A stretch of 64,000 bases of DNA from Reticulitermes speratus (taxonomy: Eukaryota > Arthropoda > Insecta > Blattodea > Rhinotermitidae), in contig JAJKFL010000005.1 of assembly GCA_021186555.1 (NCBI GenBank), positions 50,809,635 to 50,873,634 of the forward strand, given 5' to 3'. This document shows positions 37,275 through 50,400 of this stretch, piece by piece. The stretch's first letter is position 1, and every line of letters starts with the position of its first letter. The notes under the pieces are model-generated. The model worked only from the letters and a program-made list of their open reading frames with translations, had not been told where the DNA came from and made no database searches. A program made the position numbers and the translations under genes.

Positions 37275-40200
37275 CATGGCTCGACAGCCCTAATTGGGCT
37301 TGGGCCTCCTCTTTCCGAGGTTACGTGGTCTGCGCATTTGTGGCAGTTCGGAGACCAGCCGACTGGCCGCGCTGTTCAACTCAATCCTGATGTGACCGCC
37401 AGAGCCATCTGGCAGGTAGTCAGGAGACTTGGGTGAGAAATGGCCGCTTGAATTTCGCTTACAAGCACTACTAGTTCTATTCATGCCGTAAGGTTCTTTT
37501 ACATGAATCTACGTAAATCTACGACATGGGACCGACGGCTTTACTTCCCCTCCGAAGGAAGTGGTGCTTCGGATTTTTATCACCCTTAAAAATCCATCGA
37601 CCTCGGTCGGGATCGAACCCGCGAACCTTGGGTCCAGTGGCGAGCACGCTAACCATTAGTCCACCGAGGGCGACAGTTTATGTATATACATGTACATTTT
37701 TTTTTTGTGTATAGAATACTTTCTGTGGCCTAAGGTTGCGAAAGCAAACCCCGAGAATAAGACATTGGTTTGTGTGTCCTATGGCCGAGAACCGTCACGG
37801 CAAGTTAATTCTCTCAGCCGCCCGCCTACGGACCACAAACCGCATTTTGTTGGCTTCTGTTGTGTTCAGTTCGAAAAGAATAATCCTTGTAAGACGTTGT
37901 GTGTTATTACCTGTGCATAGCCTGTAGACCTGTTCCCATAATATTTGCAAAAAGTGGCAGATTTTCATAAAATTTGGTCTTAATGTCATGTTGCTCGGCC
38001 TTGAATCATTCCAACGTGGGAGCTTCAAGAACTTTTTTTGACGTCGGAGAAATTCTGAGCGTCAAATCAATGTTGTGTCCAGACAGTGTATGCTGTAATT
38101 GATCTGTTAATGTTAATTATACAGGGCCTTTCTTTTATGGCCGCACCGAGGAAGTCTGCTTTATCGCATACAAAGTCTGCAAAGGTAAAGGTAAAGCAAT
38201 CCCATTACAGGCCTTGACAGGCCGTTAGGGCTCCAGGAGGTCGAGGCTCCCAGGTTTTTAGACAATCGGCACATGAAGGTGATAAGGTTGTTAGCCCTAC
38301 GCACCGGCCGCCTTTACCCCCCAGGAAAGATTCCTGGTACTCATTTCTGTTAGAGGCTGAGTCGACCCCAGTGCCATAGTGCGACCGGGACGATTATGTC
38401 AGTGAAAAATTCCATTGACACCATCGGGAATCGAACCCGCGACATAGAAAGCCTGCATCCACCGGATATCCCGTGACAGCTGCGGTGCCCAGAACATTGA
38501 AGAAATAAACGCACTGTATAAGGATGCTTAACTTCGTGTCTTGGTACATTATAAAGTTTATGTTATAATATAAACAGTGTTGCCAACAGACTATGGTAGC
38601 AGTAACTGTCTAGTTTTGTAGTCAGGAGGTATATAGTTCGAGTCTCGGACAGTTAACTGGCTAATGTGAGAGGTATTATGGCTTTCCTCATTTTCTTCAA
38701 GTAATATTGGGATAGTTGTTTAAGATAGGCCATACCTGCTTGCTTCCATATCGTTAACGGTTCGTTATTTACAATCAGCCTTCCATTCTGAGCGATTAAC
38801 CCATCATAGCATGATAGGATCATTAAATCAACAAACGCCCAGCAGTAAGTTAAGTCTGCATTAGACTAACAGGAGCCCCATTAGCTTCCGGCAAGAGAGT
38901 AAAATTGAAACCACGAAAAATGGTCTGGATGTATCTCTGTGTAGGCCTTGGGTCGTTTATGTTCCAACCGATATTCTACGGTGTAAGTTAGAAGTAGAAG
39001 GTATTGTGTAACACGTCTCATGATTGGTCAAGGAATATATTATTTCTGTTAGGTAACAGTAGGGGGATAGCTCAGTCAACATGGTGACCCGCTATGGGCT
39101 AAGCCACCGTATTAGATTTCTATCAGGGGCAGAAATCTTTTTCTTCGTGTCAGCCTCCAAGTGGCCTCTTGGGCCCACCCAGCCCCTGCCAAATGGGTAA
39201 CTTGCCGTTTTGTTCGACGGTAAACCGTCAGTTGACCGCCGACTTCCACATGTCCATATAAATAGATGCGTAAAGTAAGTCTAAATCAACCAACAAATGC
39301 ATCAAAACCTTGTGCATTTGTTGGTTGATTTAGACTTGATAAAATGCACGGTACATACAACATAAAAGATACTTAAAGCTTTGCCTCCATTCCCCCCATA
39401 CGTCTGCCTGACCTGGAATTAAGGTAAAGTTCTGAATAAGGGTACCGAACTGAGCCCTGAGGTAAAGTAACCCCATTACAGGCCTGGACAGGCCCTTAGG
39501 GTTCCACGAGGTTAAGGCTCCCAGATTTCTAGACAATCGGCACATGAAGGTGGTAAGGTTGTCAGCCCTACGCACCGGCCGCCTTTACCCACCAGGAAAT
39601 ATTCCTGGTACTCATTTCTGTTAGAGGCTGAGTCGACTCCAGGGCCATACTGCGACCTAAAGGTTTATGTCAATGAAAAATTCCAATGACATAATCGGGA
39701 ATCGAACCCGCAACTTCCGGCTTGTAGCGCAGTGCCGTTATTAACAAACAATGAATCCCCAAAGCTGTCATCTGTAATACACGCATGTTGTGAGGTGGGA
39801 CAAAGACGGTTGCTGTTTAATCTAGAGACCTGACGTTTTGTGTGGTGATAAATTTTAGGAAAAATGTGCGAAATGTTAAGAGGTTTTATTTTTTAATGGG
39901 ATGCAAATTAAAACCACGTGAAGAGTGAACTCAATTTGAATTACATTTACAAACCCGGTTCCTGCCTCACGTTGAACAGGATGAGTAATCATTTTGAAGA
40001 ATACCGGCTTATTGATATTTTGGGAAATAATAGGTATTTATTTTGCGAGTCTTACAAAACGCTGTGTGGGCAAAATGCAGGTAGCAGAAAGCAGCTGCTT
40101 CAAAGGTTTGAAGACGTGGGGAACAGCAAGTACATAATTCAGAGTTTTTGAATGATCAGGTTATTCAAAATTATAGGGCGTCCTGCTTGCCATACGTCAG

Positions 40201-43200
40201 TCCTTTTGAAAAATAAACTATTTTATCGAGTATGGAAGATTTTTAGCCCTTTTGTAGGCAAAGTATTTTAAACCAGTGATACGAGGGTTTCAGCATTGAA
40301 AATAGGAAGGGGGGTTTCCAAGCCAAAGAATTTAATATAGCTTTGTTAATTAGTTAAAAGTACATGACGAAGATACCAGTTTTAAACTAAACGTTTGTTT
40401 AGAATAATTATTTGAAAACTAATGCATAATATAAGTAAACAATAACACTGGGATATTCTGGATTTTTTTTACGAATCTAAAAAAAAAAAAAATAGGCGAG
40501 CCTTTCTGTTTTGGCTGAACTTAAATAAATAAAATTTGGAAAGGAAAAGGTGGCCTAGTAGTTTATATAAATTACACATTTCTAATTAATGTCTTATCAC
40601 CAAGTAAATGCACTTTATTTAAAAAAAACAAAATTAGGTTTCTCTAAAACGTTTAAAAACCCCTATATATGTTTCGGCTTCCAGAAAGCCATTTTCAGGG
40701 GGTGTCACACACCTGCACTTGTTATTTAAAAATCACGTCCATACGTTCGTCCAACAGTATATGCCATATGCCATTTTTAAATAAGTGCAGTTGTGTGACA
40801 CCCCCTGAAGATGGCTTTCTGGAAGCCGAAACATATGTAGGGATTTTTAAACGTTTTAAATAAACCTAATTTTGGTTTTTTTTTAAATAAAGTGCATTTA
40901 GTTGGTGATAAGACATTAATTAGTGGAAAAATGCACGGTGAACTTAGGATAAATTACACATTTCCAGTTCTCAATATGACATGCATTTTGTTTCTCGGAA
41001 AATGTCTCGCGTCTTTTAGAAAATTTATAGGGAACGAAGACCTGTTACGATTTTCTCTGGAACGTAATATAAACTTGCTGAACAGAAGGTCTTAACGTAC
41101 TTGATTATGTTTAATTATACTGACTTCGCTTCTTGTATCAAAACTCTTCCCAACTGCTTAAAATTTCCAGCATTTTGAATTACGATTATCGTAGAAGCTG
41201 TATCCATTCCATAAAGTCGAACCCTGGTATAAAAACTTCAGAACTGGAAAGTTTAATTACATTATCAAAGTATCCTTCACTTATAATCTGCCAGTAAAAT
41301 TAGGTTTGACAAGATGAATCCACACACTGTTGTTAATCCTTTAAAACACAGTAGTGCCAACTGCTTTAACTTTAAGAAAGTCTGTGTTTTGTCCACAGTG
41401 TATTTACTTGCCTCGTTGTGATTTGCAGAATAAATACCGATTACATCCCTAAAAATAATTTATAAGAAATCGGGTTTGTAATAAATCCTGCGTTACTTGT
41501 GAAGTAGGATCTTCATTTGAAATGTTATTTCAGCTGAAATTCAGCCTTCAGACGGCTAGGAGAAAAATTGCCTGCAGAGATTGTCGACGACTCTGAAGTT
41601 TTAAGGTATTTATGTCGTTTTAGGTGTTCTTCCTAGCTGTCACATTGTTTGTACCCTCTGGCAACAGACAGAAGTAAAACAAAAACAGGATGTCCATGAT
41701 AAATCTTTACAACTGCACCGTTCCTGGCGTAGAAGCTGGATATCAGCCCGGAGTAATACGTCCATGTAGGGTGCATAAGTTGAATTAAGTATACTGTGTA
41801 CATAAATCTGTTAGCTGAGCTTAATTTGAAAAGAAACTAGCTCTATATACAGGGCATACACAAAAGAATGGTGCGGTATCAAAAGTGAATAAAAAATGTA
41901 TTTCTCACCTTACACGGGCACAACATACACCGTCTGCGGCGGCAACTGTCCAAGTTTCTCATTTGGTAATTACAATCCTTCAATGTGTGCACCCTGGGTC
42001 ACACGACACACATCCGCACGGTAATCAAATTCATCCCAGACCCGGTGTAGCATGTCCGCTGTAATGGCCTGCAGTGCATGCGTTATCCGATCACGAATTT
42101 CTTGGACAGTAAGCATGAGAAGCGAACTGCTGGTAGCGCATGAGAAACTTGGACAGTTGCCGCCGCTGACGGTGTATGTTGTGCCCGTGTAATGTGAGAC
42201 ATACATTTTTTATTCAATTTTGAAACCGCACCATTCTTTTGTGTATGCCCTGTATAATGTCAATTTTATGTTATAAGAATGTAAAGTTGTAAGGGTAGCT
42301 TTTGGACACTGTGTGTCCCCGCTGTAAAGTGTTAATGTAACCAATTAACACTATTGCAGCAGGACCCCGAAGTTGTACACCGCTAAGGCGCAACACTGGA
42401 CAAATTCCTGACTTAGTTTCCATGCCCATCTCAGCTTCACAACCCATCTGCAAGCAGAAGTTTCATCAGAAATCTGTCCATCAAAATTCTTTGCCGTGCA
42501 TTCCACTTCCCATTGTCCGAGTCACATCTCACCCAGCCTGCTAGAGACTGAGATTGCCCTGTATTAACAGTATGTGACCTACACTTACAATTTTCTCTGT
42601 GACATTTTTTTTTCTTTCTTCCCCTATGGCTCGACAGCCCTATATGGGCCTGGGCCTCCTCGTTTCGTCGAGGTTTCATGATCACACATTTGAGACACAC
42701 CACAGTCGGTAGAACTCCTCTGGACGAGGGATCAGCTCGTCGCAGAGATCTCTACCTGACAACACACAACACTCATAAGAGACAGACATCCATGCCCCCG
42801 GTGGGATTCGAACCCACGATCCTAGTAAGCGAGCGGCCGTAGACCCACACCTTAGACCGCACGGCCACTTCTCTCTGACATACTAATACAAAATTTTTCT
42901 GTTAATGAATTGCGAACGTTTTCTTGACTTCTACTTATTAAGTCATATTTAATATACAAATTAAAATAAATAACAGCGCTGCGTGATTTTTATACTTACG
43001 TTTTTGACTGTTATCAACTTATAAAATTTTTTTTTGTGGTGAAGGACCCCGCAGCAGAAGTTACGGACGCACCGCAGCCTTGAGGCTTATTGTGCAACCC
43101 TGTGATGAAGCTGATTAGTTGTCGTCGTTTTTCCAAGTAATTGAGCACCGGTGGAATTAAATTGACAGGGGAAAACCGAAGTACTCGGGGAAAAACCTGT

Positions 43201-46200
43201 CCCAATACCACTTTGTCCACCACAAATCCCACATGGACTGACCCGGATTGAACCCGGGCCTCCGTGGTGAGAGGCCGGCGACTAACCGCCTGAGCCATGG
43301 TCTGGCCCAAATTTTAAAATTATATCAATATTCCTTAATTTTTGTTCCGTAAAAACGCAGTGGGAATTCAGTGATTTTTGGATGTCAGACACGAAGTTAA
43401 ACTGTGAGACAGTGTCAGACGAGTAATGCTTGTCGCTTAAAAACCTGAAAGAGACTGTGCTGTTGCTGTCACAGATTTCAAACATTGCGTCCTATAGAAG
43501 GTTTGCCTTTATTTACTATGAAGCAATTCAATTTGGAGGACTTTTTATAGCATGTTATAGCGTTTGTAGTTGTCAATACTGTAGGCTTATGCATATGACA
43601 GAAGCTTCATAGTTCAGTGCTCGTCACTAAATACCATTTTAGCGATCAGTCAAGGTAGATGAGATAACGAGGCCCGTAATATGCGTGTCGAATGACAAAT
43701 GCATAACTACGTTTCAATCGTGAAACTTGAAAGAAAGATATTACCATGGAAGACACAGATGCTGATGGGAGAATACTGTTAAAGAAACTGGACATGAAAA
43801 CGTAGATTGGATTCATATGGCTGAGTACAGGGTCCTGTGGTTTAGTGCAAAACACTGTTAGTAGCTAAGAGTTGTGAATAGTGACTTGGAACAGATGTGG
43901 AAGGAAACTGTCGTGACCTATTTTGGAATTGTCACAGCATCTGTCTGGAGGAACTGAGGAGAACAACAATAAAACCTCAGTAAGGTTAATTGGTGTCCTG
44001 GGCGAGGTTCAAACTGGGTACTTTCCAAATGCAAGTCAGAAGCGTCACCGCTCGTGACAGCTAGCTTTTGGCGGTTCTTCTGAAGAAGGTGACGAAAATT
44101 CGGGTTCTTTGAAAACATCGAGTCGCTTGACTAGCTGAGCGACTGACAGTTTTTTAAGGAAACCCCTGCACTGTACAGTTAGTTGTTATATTCGGTAATG
44201 AAAGATCTAGGCGTAGAAGGGATTGCGATGGGTGGCGTGGGCTGCGGTGTTCTGCTTCAGGATAGGCATGGGTGGCGGGCGCTTGTGAACACGGCAATGA
44301 ACCACTCGGGTTCCATAAAATGCTGGGAATTTCTTCACTAGCTGAGGAACAAACAGCTTCTCAAGAAGGACTCTGCTGAATGGAGTTAGTTATTGGGTAA
44401 TGTCATGAGGCTGGTACTTTTCTCAATGTTACACTGGAGTTAGTTATTGGGTAATGTCATGAGGGCTGGTACTTTTCTCAATGTTACACTGGAGTTAGTT
44501 ATTGGGTAATGTCATGAGGGCTGGTACTTTTCTCAATGTTACACTGGAGTTAGTTATTGGGTAATGTCATGAGGGCTGGTACTTTTCTCAATGTAACACG
44601 ATGTGATGGGAGTCAATGAGCTGTTTAAAGAAATGTACATGAAGTTAGTTTGGAATGCATATGGCTGAGTACATGGTCCTGTTGGTTTAGTGCAAGAAGC
44701 TGTTATTCTACAAGTTACATGGATTAGTTATTGGAACAGATGTGGAATGGTACTGTCTCATGACCTGATATTTTGGGAATGTCAAGCGATCTGTCCTGGA
44801 GTAACTGAGGGTAACAACTAACTAAAACCTGATTTATATGGGTAATTTGGGTCTTCTCATGTTAACTGGGTACTTTCAATGAATGTCATGAGGGCTGTAC
44901 TGCTCGATGACAGCTAGCTTTTGGGTTCATTCTGAAGAGGTGCGAACTTTCTCTTTGAAAACATGAGTTAGCTTGATATGCTGAGCGACTGGTTTTTTAA
45001 GAACCTGCACTGGAGTAGTTAGTTGGTTAATTCGTATGAAGGTACTTTCTCAAGTACACTGGAGTTGCGATGGGTTGGTCGTGGGCTGGTATTTTCTTGT
45101 TCAGGAGTAGGTATGGGTTGCGGGGTTTGTAACACTCAATGTTACACTGGGTTATTAGGTAAATGCTGGGTGGTACTTTCAGTTACACTGGAGTAGTTAT
45201 TGGTAATCATGAGCTGTACTTTCTCAAAGTTCACTGGAGTTAGTTATTAGGTAATGTCATGAGGGCTGGTACTTTTCTCAATGTTACACTGGAGTTAGTT
45301 ATTGGGTAATGTCATGAGGGCTGGTACTTTTCTCAATGTTACACTGGAGTTAGTTATTGGGTAATGTCATGAGGGCTGGTACTTTTCTCAATGTTACACT
45401 GGAGTTAGTTATTGGGTAATGTCATGAGGGCTGGTACTTTTCTCAATGTTACACTGGAGTTAGTTATTAGGTAATGTCATGAGGGCTGGTACTTTTCATG
45501 TCACGATTGTTATGTAATCATGGCTGTCTTCTCATGTTAAGGATTAGTTATTGGGTAATGTCATGAGGGCTGGTACTTTTCTCAATGTTACACTGGAGTT
45601 AGTTATTGGGTAATGTCATGAGGGCTGGTACTTTTCTCAATGTTACACTGGAGTGTTTGATGCAGAGCTTACTTCCATGTTACTGATTTTCATTGTTAAT
45701 TATTTTGTAGTGTAAGACAACTTGAATTATGTAGTCTGGTCTGCAAATTGATAATTCATTCAACGACAGTCTGTAATTGAGCGTTACGTCATCACTATAA
45801 CGTATATCACAATACACATTTGAATTAACGCCTGTGGGATATGCAACCCAACTAACATCAATGTATGTTATTGGCATAACTGTGCTGTTACAGTGCCGAC
45901 AATCTGTACATAAGATTACAGTCATGCCACGCATTTATAAAACTCTCCCACTATTTGAATAATAACTTACAAGCATTCTATGCGTGTAAAAGATTGAATT
46001 TGTAGAATAGTTCAAAGAAGTAGCAGGTAAAGGTAAAGCAATCCCGTTACAGGCCTAGACAGGCCCTTAGGGTTCCAGGAGGTTGAAGCTCCCAGATTTC
46101 TAGACAATCGGCACATGAAGGTGGTAAGGTTGTCAGCCCTACGCACCGGCCGCCTTTACCCCCCAGGAAATATTCCTGGTACTCATTTCTGTTAGAGGCT

Positions 46201-47432
46201 GAGTCGACCCCAGGGCCATAGTGCGACCGAAACTATTATGTCAATGAAAAATTCCAATGAAACCATCGCCAATCGAACCCGCGACCTTCCGGATTGTACC
46301 GCAGTGCCTCAACCAACTGCGCCACCGCGTGCCCCCAAAGAAATTGCATGGAGGGCAGAAAGAAATTATCAGAAAGCAATACGTGTAATTCAGCGGCATA
46401 CTACAAGGTTTTTGTTTTATCTGACAACTGTCGTTTGTTACTTCACACCGCTACTTCGCGGCGCTTGTGGGAGGTCGACTTAGTGGGCTACTATCTGACA
46501 GGACGTGGCAACCGCTATTTGCCAGATAAAATAATGACCGTAGAGACTAGGACGTACAATTTCCGCAATAAGGGTTCTGCTGCGTGTTGTGTCTGCCTCT
46601 CTGCTACCGGTACATGGATACAGGTAGGTCCCGTTTTACGACAGGGTTAGGTTCCAGCAAAACAGGGTCGTAAAATGAAAGTCGTAAAACGAGACCAAAA
46701 TAGGACCTGTTTTGCGACAGGGTTAGGTTCCAGCAAAAGAGGGTCGTAAAGTGAAAAGTCGTAAAACGAGACCAAAATATAATGTAATTGAATGAGATAG
46801 GTTCCAAAATTCCTAAACTTTTTCTAAGTATGTACTGATATTTAAGGTAATTTTGAAACAGTCGTTAATGTGAAAAGTCGTAAAATGGACCGTCGTAAAA
46901 CGGGACCTACCTGTAGTTCCAAAACGTTCCCAGTTTGCTGGTTTCATATCACGTGCGTTCCTTTCTCAATAGCCACATTTCAAAACTGCCCTTACTAGCA
47001 TTCATTAACTTGAAATATGCGGTATAAAAATGTGCACTTTTTTTAAATCCTGCCTTCATTCTAACTCCTTCAAATTATCAAATTACCACTGTCTCAACCG
47101 TGGTTAGTAACTCCTTTAATTATGAAGACCTCACTTTGTCACCTGGAAAGTCGTGGTTCGATTCCAGGCAGGTAAAGAGAGTTTCTCTCCTCAAAAGGGT
47201 CCAGAGCGGCGGAATTAGAATAGCCCATAATCAAAATTACAATTTAGTAATCTTGCCGTGAATTTGTTAAAAGCTACCGGAAGAGCAGGCAGGGTCAGGT
47301 TCGTGTTCGTGAGTGCGCGAACTCGTTTGGGAAGAAGAGGGTTTCGGTAGAACAGATCTCTGTACTAATCTGTCTGACCAGTTGGACGAACTGCCTGGTC
47401 TGCCAGTCGTGAATGAATTGAGGGATTCCGCG

Positions 47433-47464
<32 letters not shown>

Positions 47465-50400
47465 AAATTTCTCACCTGCAGCAGGACCCGAGGGGGTGTG
47501 TTGTGATGCATAAGGACCTTAGGCCTGGAACTGGAAGGCGGTAGGCGTCGCGCGTTAAGGCTTACTCTCTGGAGGGTACGTGCCCTCGGTACCAAGGGTG
47601 CGCGAAATATAATGTCGGTATGGCACTGAGGAGGCATGGAGATGTGAAGTTTGTGGTTGGACCATAGCGTAAGGTACCGGACATGCCCGGGTTCGATCCC
47701 AGGTCAAGTCCATGTGAGATTTGTGGTGGACAAAGTGGCACTGGGACAGGTTTTTCTCCGAGTTGTCGGTTTTCCCCTGTCAATTTCATTCTACTGTGCT
47801 CCATTAATTGTAAAAATTGGTAAAAAAACTGCTCATCCTCATCTTCATCTTCATTGGGGTTGCACAAAAAGCCTTAAGGCTGTGGTGCGAGGGCCCTTCA
47901 TCACAAACGACAAAAAAAGACGAAAGGTACCGGACATACAGCTAACTCTACTGTTTTAAGTTTAAGACATGACGACTTGCCTGCCGTTTTCCCCGGTAAC
48001 TCTCTTCATTACCTTCATATAACTTATCTTCTCACTACCCCCATGGGAAAAAGTGAAACCACTTTTCTAACCAATGCGCCTTGATTTCCGAAAGAGCTTT
48101 GCGTTTTGGGAGGTTCTCAGGCTTGGCCTGTTTGTCCTTCTGGTAAGAGCAGCGTGCATATGAAGATGAGTACGGAACACTGGTTGCATCATAGTGACAA
48201 CGGAAAACCGAAGTACTCGGAGAAAATCCTGTCCCAGTGCCACTTTGTCAACCACAGATCTCATATGGACTTGTCCTGGGATCGAAACCGGGCCTCCGCG
48301 TCGAGAGGCCGGGACGGCCTGCCCACATGAAAATTCACATAAACAATACTTAAAATTTCAGTTACTACCTCACAGAAAACACCGCGTGTTTATTACTGAA
48401 ACCAGTCATTTCATTCTGTTGAAGGAAGCCGTCGAATCGCACAAAATACGTAGGGCATATATAAGCTGTGTATGCTGTTCTCCGGATGTATAGTTTAGGT
48501 GAGTTTAATGGGCCCGACAGACTAGGTTTCACACCCATATTTTATTATTTCCTGATGAAGGAAGCACAGCCACCTTCCGAAACGTTGTTTTTTTTAACAA
48601 TAAACCACACAATTGGAGAAAATCAGATGTAGCCTGTGTGTAAGATGAGTTCAGTGCTCAACCTCATATCCCATTTATTTTAGGACATTTTATATTATCT
48701 TCACATCTACGTCAAGGTCCCCCAACTGCTCTTTCAGTCTCAGTATTCCTCTTCTTGTGATAACTCTAATACAATCAAATGAACGTTACAAATATTCAAG
48801 TTCATATTACGTAATGTACTGCAGCCTGATATTACCTTCTCTGTTCTTCAAGTCCTGCTGGATGTACAGTCACGTTAAAATCACATCTGCAGTGCTACTT
48901 ATTTGACACTTCGCCACGTTAGAGTGGTTATTAAATCTGTTAAATTTCAGACACTCCGCTGCGCGATCGGGAAAGTTTTGACACGGCAGCTGTTTCATTA
49001 GCAGCCGTATCTAGCAGCAGCTGTGGTTTTGCTTTCTTTGCACTTCGGCTTGTGAGTTGCAAAGTGCAGGAGAGAAACTAAAGACCGTGGTGGAGAGGGA
49101 AGCGCTATGTGAATAAAAAGTTTTACATTCCCAGTAAAAAAGGAGAAAATTAGGAATTAAGATAGAAGACTTCGCCAACTTTGTATGGAAACTCTCTTCA
49201 GTTTTTTTTTTTCAGTTTAAAGTGCAGTAAATTTACTTAACCTACATAAGATATTTTTTCTTCAAAGTAGGCCTAAAGCACGTAGTCTGGTCGAGAAAAT
49301 GAGGGGACACTTTCGATTAATGGAAAACTTCTAACAAAAAACTTCCTGTCGTTAAGCACGGAACAGTTTTGAAACATCACAGAACTCTCTATTCGATATC
49401 TCTGTGGTGTCAGATTTCCTTTATACATGCTACAGAATTTACAGCTACTGGGAAAATCGTTCATCGCATTTTTTAAACGACCCTGTCAGTTAGTAACATT
49501 ATGTAGCTATCGTCGGTAATACGTGAATGAATGAGTGTGGAGCAATAGTGGAATGATACTGACAGGGGAAAACAGAAGTACGCCAAGAGAAACCTGTCCC
49601 ATTGCCACTTTGTCTACCAAATTTTCCACTCGGACTGGCCTGGGATCGATCCCAATTCTCCGCGGGGAGAGACCACGCTGGAGACGAAAGCCGAAATCCA
49701 TACAGCTCTCCATGTAACGTGTCTGTCTCGTTTTTCAGACTTTAACCAGCACCGAAATAGGTCGACATTTGCTCACACATTTTTCGTGCGTTGCGAAGAC
49801 ATTCAGGGAGTTTTTATATGCTTACAGACATATGAACTGAGAGATGTACATCGAGTTTAAAAAGGCGCTCCGCAGGAATGAGAGCGCACACGACACACAC
49901 CACACACCACACAGCTAACATAAGTCTCAATAGAATCTCTTACTGTGTGCGCTAAGTTTGCCTACCTGTCAGAGCTGACGAATATCACTTCGAAATTACG
50001 ACCTCTCGCCCGAACTTTGCTGTAGGTCTCGATGAGTTGCGGCGTGAATGCTTTGCAGGGTGGACACTGTAACAAACAGAGACTTGTATCACAGTGGATG
50101 CTTTGCAGGGTGGACACTGTAACAAACAGAGACTTGTATCACAGTGGATGCTTTGCAGGGTGGACACTGTAACAAACAGAGACTTGTATCACAGTGGATG
50201 CTTTGCAGGGTGGACACTGTAATAAACAAGACTTGTATCACAGTGGATGCTTTGCAGGGTGGACACTGTAAGAAACAGAGACTTGTATCACAGTGGCTGC
50301 TTTGCAGGGTGGACACTGTAAGAAACAGAGACTTGTATCACAGTGGATGCTTTGCAGGGTGGACACTGTAACAAACAGAGACTTGTATCACAGTGGATGC

